A stretch of DNA of 64,000 nt from Lepiota brunneoincarnata (Eukaryota > Basidiomycota > Agaricomycetes > Agaricales > Agaricaceae), in NCBI GenBank assembly GCA_023014365.1, contig JAEBUN010000048.1, positions 186,001 through 250,000 of the forward strand, given 5' to 3'. This document shows positions 56,373-64,000 of this stretch, one piece after another. Made by a program: the position numbers and the translations under genes. A model generated the notes under the pieces. The model had not been told where the DNA came from and did no database searches. It worked only from the letters and a program-made list of their open reading frames with translations. Within the stretch, counting starts at the first letter, position 1. The number at the start of each line of letters is the position of its first letter.

Positions 56373-56404
56373 GGTTAGGTCCGGGTTAGGTCAGGGTTAG
56401 GGGT
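56373..56404 (+). repeat. Internal telomere-like tract, copy 2
   Basis: GGTTAGGTCC, GGGTTAGGTC and AGGGTTAGGGGT in succession, at the position equivalent to 54194-54230 in copy 1. Confidence 0.7.
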
Positions 56405-56651
56405 GAGCTTAGTATTAGTAAGCCGCACTCGTTGGGAAGGTAAGGTAGTACTTACCGCAAAGAACGTTCCGCACGGCATATAACCGGCGAAAGAGCGAGT
56501 TAACCGCCACCAGGGGGAGAACCTGCGTTGTTTACCGCTTGACGCGAGAGCTACTTTTCGAGAGACTTAGGAAGGAGGCATAACCACCCCCCCAGACGTG
56601 GTTCCGGGTTACGCCGCACCATCACACCCAAACCGATAAAAGGCCACCTAT

Positions 56652-56948
56652 TTAAAAACCTGTTTTCGCGTGCTGCGATCGAAGCGCAGGTCGTGCAACC
56701 CCGAAGTCTTCTAACAACGGGGTCCCAGGAAGGTTACTCAAGATCAGCAAATATGGGCCGGCCGACATACGGGAATCACCCCGCAGAGGTCGGTACCCGA
56801 ACGCCCAGGGATTTCCCCATTTGGGCGCCGACTTGGTACCAGTCGCCGCAGCTAGGTTGTGCGGACAACTACGGCTGGCATGGTATACCACGTAAGCCAT
56901 ATCAATCGAAGTTCGCAATCGCGATCCACGGATCAGGCGTCTTCTCAC
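56652..56948 (-). CDS. Conserved small overlapping ORF in the element 3' region
   Basis: A 98-codon ORF overlaps the end of the reverse transcriptase frame and extends into the 3' region. It is open in all three copies (also 54479-54775 and 61373-61669) with only a few differences. It contains MAYVVYHASRSCPHNLAAAT. The copies are young and similar, so openness may be chance. No family recognised. Confidence 0.2.
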   Translation of the reverse strand: MRRRLIRGSRLRTSIDMAYVVYHASRSCPHNLAAATGTKSAPKWGNPWAFGYRPLRGDSRMSAGPYLLILSNLPGTPLLEDFGVARPALRSQHAKTGF

Positions 56949-59900
56949 GATGGTGTTCTACCGCCGGAGCGGAAGAAGAGGCCACGGGAGCTCGAGCTTC
57001 TGCGAAGAAGTCGGTTATTAACGCCTGGCGGTCGCGCCGCGCGAGGACGGAAGCACGCCAGATTGACGTGAGATCCATTATCTGTCGGGTTCTTTTCTTC
57101 GAAACCAACAGACGTCGACCAAAAAGACCGAGTTTATCTAGCCGCAAGAAGGGTCCTTGCCAACCCTCGTCTAAACACCAATCCTTTGCACACTCCGCCA
57201 AGTCAGCCTCGGCTTCAGCACGCGGGATCTTAGTAAAGAGTCGCATCAGCTCAAACGCCTTTTTGGGAAGGCCTAGTTTCACAAGGTTATACGGGAGCGG
57301 GACGTTACGCTGCCCCCGCATATCGAGTCGGGCGAAGGTATTCATAGCCTGCGCCCACCCGGTCTTAATCGCGTCCTCAAGTTCTTGAGCGTTAAACATA
57401 TCCCAGGAGACGTTGTATTCGCTTTTCAGCACGAGTACGCCACTCGCTGGCGGTACGGACTCCCTAAGCCGTACATCCCAACGTACTCGGTAGTTATCAC
57501 GGAGCCAAGCCGCGATCAACGTCGGAGGGTAGCCGCGCGCGATGTAGATATCCGAAGCTTCTCTACACGCCATCACGTAATCGTTGAAACGCGATGAGAG
57601 CGCGGCGAGCCTCGATAGCTCCGAAACGAACGTGCCTTTCTTCACGTATAACGGATGGAAGCTAATCCAGGGTATGCGCTCAAAGTGGTTCATCGGTTTC
57701 CTATACGGCTTATGCTCAAGCCGACCGTTTGCCGTAAACAGCATCATGTCAAGGAACACCATAAATTGATCCGAAGATGACCACGTAATAGTACAGTTAT
57801 CGAATCTAAGATTGTCGCTAAGTAAGCTTAACGCGTCCTTCTCGTTATACGCATAAACGAGTGCGAGGCAATCATCGATGTAGCGACCGTAGTACGCCAC
57901 GTCAGGGGACCGGAGGGCGTCGCACTTCTCCTCGAAGTATACGCCGTAGAGGTTCGCTAGGTCGGGGCTTGACGCCACCCCCATCGCGAGCCCACGGGCC
58001 TGCCGGTAATATTTCCCTTGGAACTGCACTAATAAGTTATCGTCCGCTGCCCGCATGCATTCCCGTAACAGCTGTACTTTAGCTGCTGCACGCGTTGCGT
58101 CGAAGTCGGTGTCATCGACTTCTGGCTCAGCCTCGGCTAACCAACGGGTATAATACTCTTCGGCAAAGGAGTGTGCCTTTTGTACATCCACGTGAGGATA
58201 GAATGCGACTACGTCGCCCGAGACAAAGTATAAACGCTTGAGCATACCGTTCTCGAATCGGAACTGCGGTAGCGACAACTTGCTCAATTTTATCGCCAGG
58301 TCTTTTGAACCATGAATAACGTACGGCGCCGATTGAATGATCGGTTTGAGACTTTTCGAAACATACTTCCCTGCAGGCCCTTGCGGTACGGAGTGGCACG
58401 GTAAAATCGGCCGGGCAGCCACCGGTGTCTTATGTATTTTTGGAATAACATAAAACGTCGGGATAGAGCTAGGCTCCACCGACAGCTGACTCCGAAAGAA
58501 GCGGGGAAGTTGCGATTGAATGGCGTAATCTTCCGACATTCTCGCGATGGACTTAATATGTTCGTTCTTATTATAAAGTATATTATACGCCGTAGTGGCG
58601 CTAACCGGCTCGTAATCTACACGGTTAGATAATAACGACAAAGCCTTATCAATGATCCAGGCACGCGGGGCAACTGCGCAACCAAGGTTCTTATCGGTCG
58701 CTACTACGACGAGTTCGTGGGACGTCAAGTAATCGCGGAGTTTGGCCACCGGGGGAGCAAGCGCGTGCTGATAACGGTCCCCCACGTGTTCGTCTGTCGG
58801 CATATCAGAAACCATTTTATCAATGGCCCTACGACCGCACCAGACACCATACTCAAATACCCTGTCCAACTGGTGCATCGCGACGCGGTTAGGCTTCGGC
58901 GACCAGTAGTCTGGATCAAAGTCGTCTTCTGCATCTTCGGCATCAGTGGCGCGAAACCACGTGGACCAACGGAGACGATCGACGAAGTCGTCCCAAGCGG
59001 AGTTAATTAGCTCATCACGCCGCTTAGTCGGGATCATATATTTAAGTCCCGCACTCAGATGCATCGCTATCTCACGCGGTATATCGCAGGAAATCATATG
59101 TGTTGTACTACGGTAACGCATGGACTCTAGAACTACAACAGGAGTCCGTAGTACAATAAACCTGTACGCGTGTTGAGGGGTAACCGTCAGTAGCCAGTCC
59201 GGGTACGTGCTGGGGTGAGCCCAGTCGAAGGGTTTAGGACTAACCTTTGGAAAGAGGGCCGCTTGCACCTCCTCCTCCCCTTCGCCCTCGTAAAAGGGAT
59301 GAGAGCGGGGGATTAGTTCCCCCTCGTTCGCCCTCCTCTTTTCCCGCCCCTGCCGGCGCCTCGCTTGCGTCGTTGGTTGTCCTTGGGGGCCGGAGCCGCC
59401 GTGACTTCCTCCTTCGCGCGTGCGCCCGCTCCTTTCTTGGTCGCAGGGGACTTCTGTTAAGATAGAAAGTAAATCGGGGTAAGCATGAAGATCAGACGCG
59501 TGCAACGAATACGCGTTCACCTTCCCCTCTTTCTTCTCCTTGCCCTTCAGGATAGCGGCTACCCGCTTGTCGACCATTTGAGCGATCGACTCGGCGGTGA
59601 TGGTGGGAGCGGTCGACGGGCCAGCGGCTTCATCAACCTCCATCTCGAAACTTTCCTTCAGGGCCTTCTTTTTCTCCATCTTCGCCTCTTCCGCGAGTAT
59701 CTGATCGTCGACGAAAGAAACGGCCCGATCGAAGATGGCGGGAGTGTCTTCAAGAACTTCGACGAACTCCCGGAGGATAGAAGGATCCTCCCTCCATCCG
59801 AGCTGAACAGGACGCCCGTGCGAATCAGCGGTGGGCGCGCCATACTTCATGACCTGACTCTTGCGTCGGATACGGTCGTAGACCTTTCCGAGAGATTCCT

Positions 59901-60495
59901 GGATCGCGATCCATAATGGATTCTCGGTCACCCCGGCAACGGGTGACAAAGTCAGCTGTCCCTCCAGGAACGAGAGCTCGGCACGCTTGTGGGCAATGCC
60001 TCTCGTCAGCTCTGCCTTGCGGTAGGCGACGTCGCTCTCGGAAAACGCCGCGATAGCTTGCGGGTTTTCCTGGATGTAAGACTTGGTGAACGCGAAGGGC
60101 GTCCGCCTAGCCTTGAGCTCGGACGGGAATGTACCCGCCGTCTGGTGGCCCTCAAGACGATTGAGGGCCGTCCTACAGTTCTGCGCCTGACGTCGGGTTT
60201 TCATCCCCTCGATCAGGTAGGGTCGCATCGCGTCCCTGTAAGACGACGGCATACATGCCAGAAGCTCTGCAAGCGATGCAGCAGCCCGAATGGGCGCGCG
60301 GCGAGCAGAGCCGAGTTGTGTCTCCGACACCGTGACTTCACCAGTCGCGGGGTCGTGGCGCAGGCCGCCTATCGATCGGGTGACCGCTAGAGCGACCGAG
60401 GCAGCCGGAGACGAGGCACGGACACGAGCCCTCGATGGCCCGGCCGCACCTCCGCCAGTCGAGGATCCTGCCTTCTTTTGCGTACGAGGGGGCAT
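56902..60495 (-). CDS. Penelope-like reverse transcriptase polyprotein, intact
   Basis: 1197 codons from MPPRTQKKAGSSTGGG; the frame is open a further 34 codons upstream, but that part overlaps the telomere repeat and the neighbouring ribozyme. The N-terminal half is basic, Ala/Arg-rich and partly coiled. The reverse transcriptase starts near residue 590 with VVVATDKNLGCAV, then IPTFYVIPKIHKTPVAARPI, SGDVVAFYPHVD, QARGLAMGVASSPDLANLYG, the catalytic YYGRYIDDCLALVY near residue 870, and MVFLDMMLF. TDKNLG, PKIHK and the YIDD context are typical of Penelope-like elements rather than LINE or LTR types. No GIY-YIG or other nuclease motif is visible in the C-terminal 250 residues, which end DPWIAIANFD. 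All catalytic residues are present, so this copy could be active. Confidence 0.88.
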   Translation of the reverse strand: MPPRTQKKAGSSTGGGAAGPSRARVRASSPAASVALAVTRSIGGLRHDPATGEVTVSETQLGSARRAPIRAAASLAELLACMPSSYRDAMRPYLIEGMKTRRQAQNCRTALNRLEGHQTAGTFPSELKARRTPFAFTKSYIQENPQAIAAFSESDVAYRKAELTRGIAHKRAELSFLEGQLTLSPVAGVTENPLWIAIQESLGKVYDRIRRKSQVMKYGAPTADSHGRPVQLGWREDPSILREFVEVLEDTPAIFDRAVSFVDDQILAEEAKMEKKKALKESFEMEVDEAAGPSTAPTITAESIAQMVDKRVAAILKGKEKKEGKVNAYSLHASDLHAYPDLLSILTEVPCDQERSGRTREGGSHGGSGPQGQPTTQARRRQGREKRRANEGELIPRSHPFYEGEGEEEVQAALFPKVSPKPFDWAHPSTYPDWLLTVTPQHAYRFIVLRTPVVVLESMRYRSTTHMISCDIPREIAMHLSAGLKYMIPTKRRDELINSAWDDFVDRLRWSTWFRATDAEDAEDDFDPDYWSPKPNRVAMHQLDRVFEYGVWCGRRAIDKMVSDMPTDEHVGDRYQHALAPPVAKLRDYLTSHELVVVATDKNLGCAVAPRAWIIDKALSLLSNRVDYEPVSATTAYNILYNKNEHIKSIARMSEDYAIQSQLPRFFRSQLSVEPSSIPTFYVIPKIHKTPVAARPILPCHSVPQGPAGKYVSKSLKPIIQSAPYVIHGSKDLAIKLSKLSLPQFRFENGMLKRLYFVSGDVVAFYPHVDVQKAHSFAEEYYTRWLAEAEPEVDDTDFDATRAAAKVQLLRECMRAADDNLLVQFQGKYYRQARGLAMGVASSPDLANLYGVYFEEKCDALRSPDVAYYGRYIDDCLALVYAYNEKDALSLLSDNLRFDNCTITWSSSDQFMVFLDMMLFTANGRLEHKPYRKPMNHFERIPWISFHPLYVKKGTFVSELSRLAALSSRFNDYVMACREASDIYIARGYPPTLIAAWLRDNYRVRWDVRLRESVPPASGVLVLKSEYNVSWDMFNAQELEDAIKTGWAQAMNTFARLDMRGQRNVPLPYNLVKLGLPKKAFELMRLFTKIPRAEAEADLAECAKDWCLDEGWQGPFLRLDKLGLFGRRLLVSKKRTRQIMDLTSIWRASVLARRDRQALITDFFAEARAPVASSSAPAVEHHREKTPDPWIAIANFD

Positions 60496-60546
60496 AGCGG
60501 TAGGATCGGGGGAGGTCGGGGAGTTGTTGGCTCTGAAGATGTGTAT

Positions 60547-60555
60547 AGGGTTAGG
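60547..60555 (+). repeat. Telomeric repeat between copies 2 and 3
   Basis: AGGGTTAGG, one and a half units, at the junction between the 5' end of copy 2 and the 3' end of copy 3. Confidence 0.7.
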
Positions 60556-60591
60556 AAAAGGGGAGCTCAAATACACGAGTCGCGACGGAGG

Positions 60592-60656
60592 GCGCAACGG
60601 GTTGTTGGGGTTTCCAACTACCCACCCGTTTCGTCTTATAAAGACTCATCAGGCGC
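60592..60656 (-). ncRNA. Type I hammerhead ribozyme, copy 3
   Basis: Same core and stems as copies 1 and 2 (CUGAUGA at 60652-60646; stem I GCGC at 60656-60653 and 60595-60592). Confidence 0.88.
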
Positions 60657-61093
60657 ACGATATCCGTCAGATACCTGCCGTCCAATCGATGGTCGCCGAT
60701 AGCGATCGACTGCGATCGGTTACTTACGTAACGCGATCCGCGGAACGTGTATGTAATCCCCCCATCAAATGGGTGAAAATAGATTAAATACTTATCGTCG
60801 AGTTTCAAAACCATCGCCGTGCTGACTTTGGCGCGCGCTTACGCCTGAGAAAAGTCACGTGATCGTGCGACCGGTCACGTGCCATCGGGCTATGTTACCC
60901 GACGACGGAACAATCCGGGCCGGGGTAGGGCCGTCACGTGACAACGCAACAAGGTGCACTTTCGCACAGGGTCCAAGCGTGGGAGACTTGTGAAACCCGG
61001 CACCGGGGACATGAATACCCGGTGGCGGTGTACTTACCTTAGGTGGCTTTCCTTCCCACGGGTCTGCTAGAGTACGCCCCGCCCGACCGGGAC

Positions 61094-61125
61094 GGTTAGG
61101 TCCGGGTTAGGTCAGGGTTAGGGGT
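61094..61125 (+). repeat. Internal telomere-like tract, copy 3
   Basis: Equivalent to 56373-56404; same three degenerate TTAGG units. Confidence 0.7.
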
Positions 61126-61622
61126 GAGCTTAGTATTAGTAAGCCGCACTCGTTGGGAAGGTAAGGTAGTACTTACCGCAAAGAACGTTCCGCACGGCAT
61201 ATAACCGGCGAAATAGCGAGTTAACCGCCACCAGGGGGAGAACTTGCGTTGTTTACCGCTTGACGCGAGAGCTACTTTTCGAGAGACTTAGGAAGGGGGC
61301 ATAACCGCCCCCCCAGACGTGGTTCCGGGTTACGCCGCACCATCACACCCAAACCGATAAAAGGCCACCTATTTAAAAACCTGTTTTCGCGTGCTGCGAT
61401 CGAAGCGCAGGTCGTGCAACCCCGAAGTCTTCTAACAACGGGGTCCCAGGAAGGTTACTCAAGATCAGCAAATATGGGCCGGCCGACATGCGGGAATCAC
61501 CCCGCAGAGGTCGGTACCCGAACGTCCAGGGATTTCCCCATTTGGGCGCCGACTTGGTACCAGTCGCCGCAGCTAGGTTGTGCGGACAACTACGGCTGGC
61601 ATGGTATACCACGTAAGCCATA

Positions 61623-63104
61623 TCAATCGAAGTTCGCAATCGCGATCCACGGATCAGGCGTCTTCTCACGATGGTGTTCTACCGCCGGAGCGGAAGAAGA
61701 GGCCACGGGAGCTCGAGCTTCTGCGAAGAAGTCGGTTATTAACGCCTGGCGGTCGCGCCGCGCGAGGACGGAAGCACGCCAGATTGACGTGAGATCCATT
61801 ATCTGTCGGGTTCTTTTCTTCGAAACCAACAGACGTCGACCAAAAAGACCGAGTTTATCTAGCCGCAAGAAGGGTCCTTGCCAACCCTCGTCTAAACACC
61901 AATCCTTTGCACACTCCGCCAAGTCAGCCTCGGCTTCAGCACGCGGGATCTTAGTAAAGAGTCGCATCAGCTCAAACGCCTTCTTGGGAAGGCCTAGTTT
62001 CACAAGGTTATACGGGAGCGGGACGTTACGCCGCCCACGCATATCGAGTCGGGCGAAGGTGTTCATAGCCTGCGCCCACCCGGTCTTAATCGCGTCCTCA
62101 AGTTCTTGAGCGTTGAACATATCCCAGGAGACGTTGTATTCGCTTTTCAGCACGAGTACGCCATTCGCTGGCGGTACGGACTCCCTAAGCCGTACATCCC
62201 AACGTACTCGGTAGTAATCACGGAGCCAAGCCGCGATCAACGTCGGAGGGTAGCCGCGCGCGATGTAGATATCCGAAGCTTCTCTACATGCCATCACGTA
62301 ATCGTTAAAAACGCGATGAGAGCGCGGCGAGCCTCGATAGCTCCGAAACGAACGTGCCTTTCTTCACGTACAGCGGATGGAAGCTAATCCAGGGTATGCG
62401 CTCAAAGTGGTTCATCGGTTTCCTATACGGCTTATGCTCAAGCCGACCGTTTGCCGTAAACAGCATCATGTCAAGGAACACCATAAATTGATCCGAAGAT
62501 GACCACGTAATAGTACAGTTATCGAATCTAAGATTGTCGCTAAGTAAGCTCAACGCGTCCTTCTCGTTATACGCATAAACGAGTGCGAGGCAATCATCGA
62601 TGTAGCGACCGTAGTACGCCACGTCAGGGGACCGGAGGGCGTCGCACTTCTCCTCGAAGTATACGCCGTATAGGTTCGCTAGGTCGGGGCTTGATGCCAC
62701 CCCCATCGCGAGCCCACGGGCCTGCCGGTAATATTTCCCTTGGAACTGCACTAATAAGTTGTCGTCCGCTGCCCGCATGCATTCCCGTAACAGCTGTACT
62801 TTAGCTGCTGCACGCGTTGCGTCGAAGTCGGTATCATCGACTTCTGGCTCAGCCTCGGCTAACCAACGGGTATAGTACTCTTCGGCAAAGGAGTGTGCCT
62901 TTTGTACATCCACGTGAGGATAGAAGGCGACAACGTCGCCCGAGACAAAGTACAAACGCTTAAGCATACCGTTCTCGAATCGGAACTGCGGTAGCGACAA
63001 CTTGCTCAATTTTATCGCCAGGTCTTTTGAACCATGAATAACGTACGGCGCCGATTGAATGATCGGTTTGAGACTTTTAGAAACATACTTCCCTGCAGGC
63101 CCTA
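61623..63104 (-). pseudogene. Reverse transcriptase fragment, copy 3
   Basis: The frame reads from KPIIQSAPYVIHGSKDLA at the truncation through YGRYIDDCLALVY to ALSSRF. It then shifts at about 62305, where copy 2 has GTTGAAACG and this copy has one A more (GTTAAAAACG), and continues in another frame to DPWIAIANFD. The 5' third is lost by truncation. Confidence 0.85.
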
Positions 63105-63114
63105 ATAATATTCC

Positions 63115-63545
63115 GCGACGGAACGCGACCGCGTTCCGTCGGGGTCGTCGGGGTCGTCGGGGTCGTTCCCACGGGGTCGCAGGTCGTTCCCACGCCCAGC
63201 GTCAAGGTCATTGGTCGTTCCCACGACCAGCGCCAAGGTTGTCCATCATTCCCACGGGGTTGCTGGTCGTTCCCACGGCCAGCGTCAAGGTTGTCCATCG
63301 TTCCCACGGGGTCGCAGGTCGTTCCCACGGCCAGCGTCAAGGTTGTCCATCATTCCCACGGCCAGCATCAAAGGTGATGCATCAAATTCTCACGAGGTCG
63401 CGGGTCGTTCCCACGCCCAGCGCCAAGGTCATCGGTCGTTCCCACGAGGTCGCAGGTCGTTCCCACGCCCAGCGTCAAGGTCCTTGGTCGTTCCCACGAC
63501 CGGCGCCAAGGTCCTCCATCATTCCCACGGGGTAGTGGTCACTTG
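63115..63545 (+). repeat. Minisatellite of two alternating unit types
   Basis: More than ten units each begin CGTTCCCACG or a close variant (CATTCCCACG). A longer unit of about 31 bp continues with RCCAGCGTCAAGGT and a variable end. A shorter one of about 21 bp continues with GGGTCGCAGGT. The two types alternate for most of the array. The motif also occurs once at 53627-53646. Confidence 0.88.
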
Positions 63546-64000
63546 CGCCCAACCAGCGTCAAGGTCGGAGAGGTCGCCGCTCCTGTCATCTTTCAACTGT
63601 TCTCGCTCGGGAGCACTTCAGTGCTCTCGAGCAGGGAATGCTTGCAGTGACACACCAGCGTTCTCGTTCGAGAACGCTCCTTGGCTCATCTCCACCGATA
63701 TCCCCTTCCGTTCCGTTCCAGTCACTGTCCCCCCCCCCCCCCATCCAACCCCCACCAAGTTCATCCCCCCACGCTCATCCACACGGTCCTGTTGTCCCCC
63801 TCCCCCATGCATGGATTTCTAACGAGAATAGCAACCCCAGGATCACGTCCCAGACAGGTTGGGACTCTACCTATATGTACACACATTTACCAGGGAATGT
63901 GATTAAGGTATAATAGTCAAAAAAATACACAAAAGATGGCGAGCTGATCGCAGGCCTTCGATCGTTTGAGAGAATGCCAAGTTGCAGAAATAGGGACCAT
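63546..64000. other. Distal unique sequence with a poly-C tract
   Basis: No gene recognised. A palindrome-like pair of GAGCACTTCAGTGCTC text lies near 63609-63624 and a run of 14 C at 63728-63741. No telomere is reached. Confidence 0.5.

Larger units (their letters stand above)
55834..60546 (-). mobile_element. Penelope-like retroelement without endonuclease, copy 2 (apparently full length)
   Basis: About 4.7 kb, flanked on both sides by telomeric-type repeats (55816-55833 and 60547-60555). From its 5' end (right) it has a leader of about 50 nt, one long ORF (60495-56902), a 3' region of about 1 kb with the telomere-like tract (56373-56404) and E-box trio, and a terminal hammerhead ribozyme. 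No GIY-YIG endonuclease follows the reverse transcriptase, as in the telomere-associated Athena (rotifer) and Coprina (basidiomycete) groups. Confidence 0.88.
60556..63104 (-). mobile_element. Penelope-like retroelement, copy 3 (5'-truncated, frameshifted)
   Basis: Nearly identical to copy 2 over its whole length. It ends abruptly at about 63104, inside the segment before the palm domain, where the sequence changes to AATAATATTCCGCG with no telomeric repeat, then to a minisatellite. It contains the 3' region, the telomere-like tract (61094-61125) and a ribozyme. Confidence 0.85.

Noticed and set aside
56902..60495. LINE-type or group II intron reverse transcriptase
   Set aside because: TDKNLG, PKIHK and the YIDD context, hammerhead ribozymes and telomeric junctions fit Penelope-like elements; no maturase or AP-endonuclease domain is seen.
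63115..63545. Possible CRISPR array
   Set aside because: Direct repeats are tandem with no unique spacers of constant length, units vary in sequence, and the DNA is eukaryotic.
63609..63624. Palindrome as a transposon terminal repeat or terminator
   Set aside because: A single short palindrome with no partner repeat or flanking gene; no function can be supported.
63059..63822. Long plus-strand ORFs with repeated Arg-Ser-Phe-Pro-Arg-Pro units
   Set aside because: They are translations of the minisatellite; repeat units open in several frames are expected and give no sign of a real protein.

Overview
The window looks like nuclear DNA of a filamentous basidiomycete (Agaricomycetes). Genes carry many 45-65 nt GT-AG introns, the NACHT, TPR/CHAT-type and F-box genes are of basidiomycete style, and telomeric motifs are of the TTAGGG type. 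A Rhizoctonia/Ceratobasidium-like fungus would fit, but that is inference.

Layout, left to right. 1-4480 (-): an RNA-silencing RNA-dependent RNA polymerase whose open chain continues into an SF1 helicase that runs off the left edge. 4631-5250 (+): a small P-loop AAA_28-type protein, divergent from the RdRP. 7333-9633 (+): a NACHT STAND NTPase. 9991-12671 (-): an EZH2/KMT6-like H3K27 methyltransferase, head-to-head (77 bp between start codons) with 12749-20080 (+), the spliceosomal helicase Brr2. 20570-21985 (-): a broken TPR-repeat gene lacking its CHAT domain. 23901-24083 (+): a possible small secreted cysteine-rich protein. 24396-29185 (+): Sec31 of the COPII coat. 31770-33868 (-): a cytochrome P450. 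34786-35652 (+): an HPP-family membrane protein. 37324-39987 and 44610-47414 (+): two paralogous four-TM membrane proteins, flanking an F-box gene (40187-41578, +) and ribosomal protein eL37 (42167-42914, -). 48399-49303 (+): remnant of a phosphate-transporter-like MFS gene. 50026-52134 (+): a secreted berberine-bridge-type FAD oxidase. 52258-53180: an AT-rich tandem duplication.

The most interesting part is 53.65-63.1 kb: three head-to-tail copies, all on the minus strand, of an endonuclease-less Penelope-like retroelement. The 3' end of each copy abuts TTAGGG-type telomeric repeats and carries a type I hammerhead ribozyme. The order telomere repeat / element 3' end / 5' truncation / telomere repeat / next element is what is expected if elements were added one after another to an exposed chromosome end lying to the right. 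This matches the telomere-associated Athena/Coprina class. The same minisatellite motif lies on both sides of the array.

Together the left part holds RNA-silencing and chromatin genes (RdRP, KMT6), the middle holds housekeeping genes (Brr2, Sec31, eL37), and the right part holds a fossil or active chromosome-end region. Several conserved genes contain isolated +1 frameshifts, each explained by one extra copy of a base. This suggests consensus insertion errors in the assembly rather than gene death.
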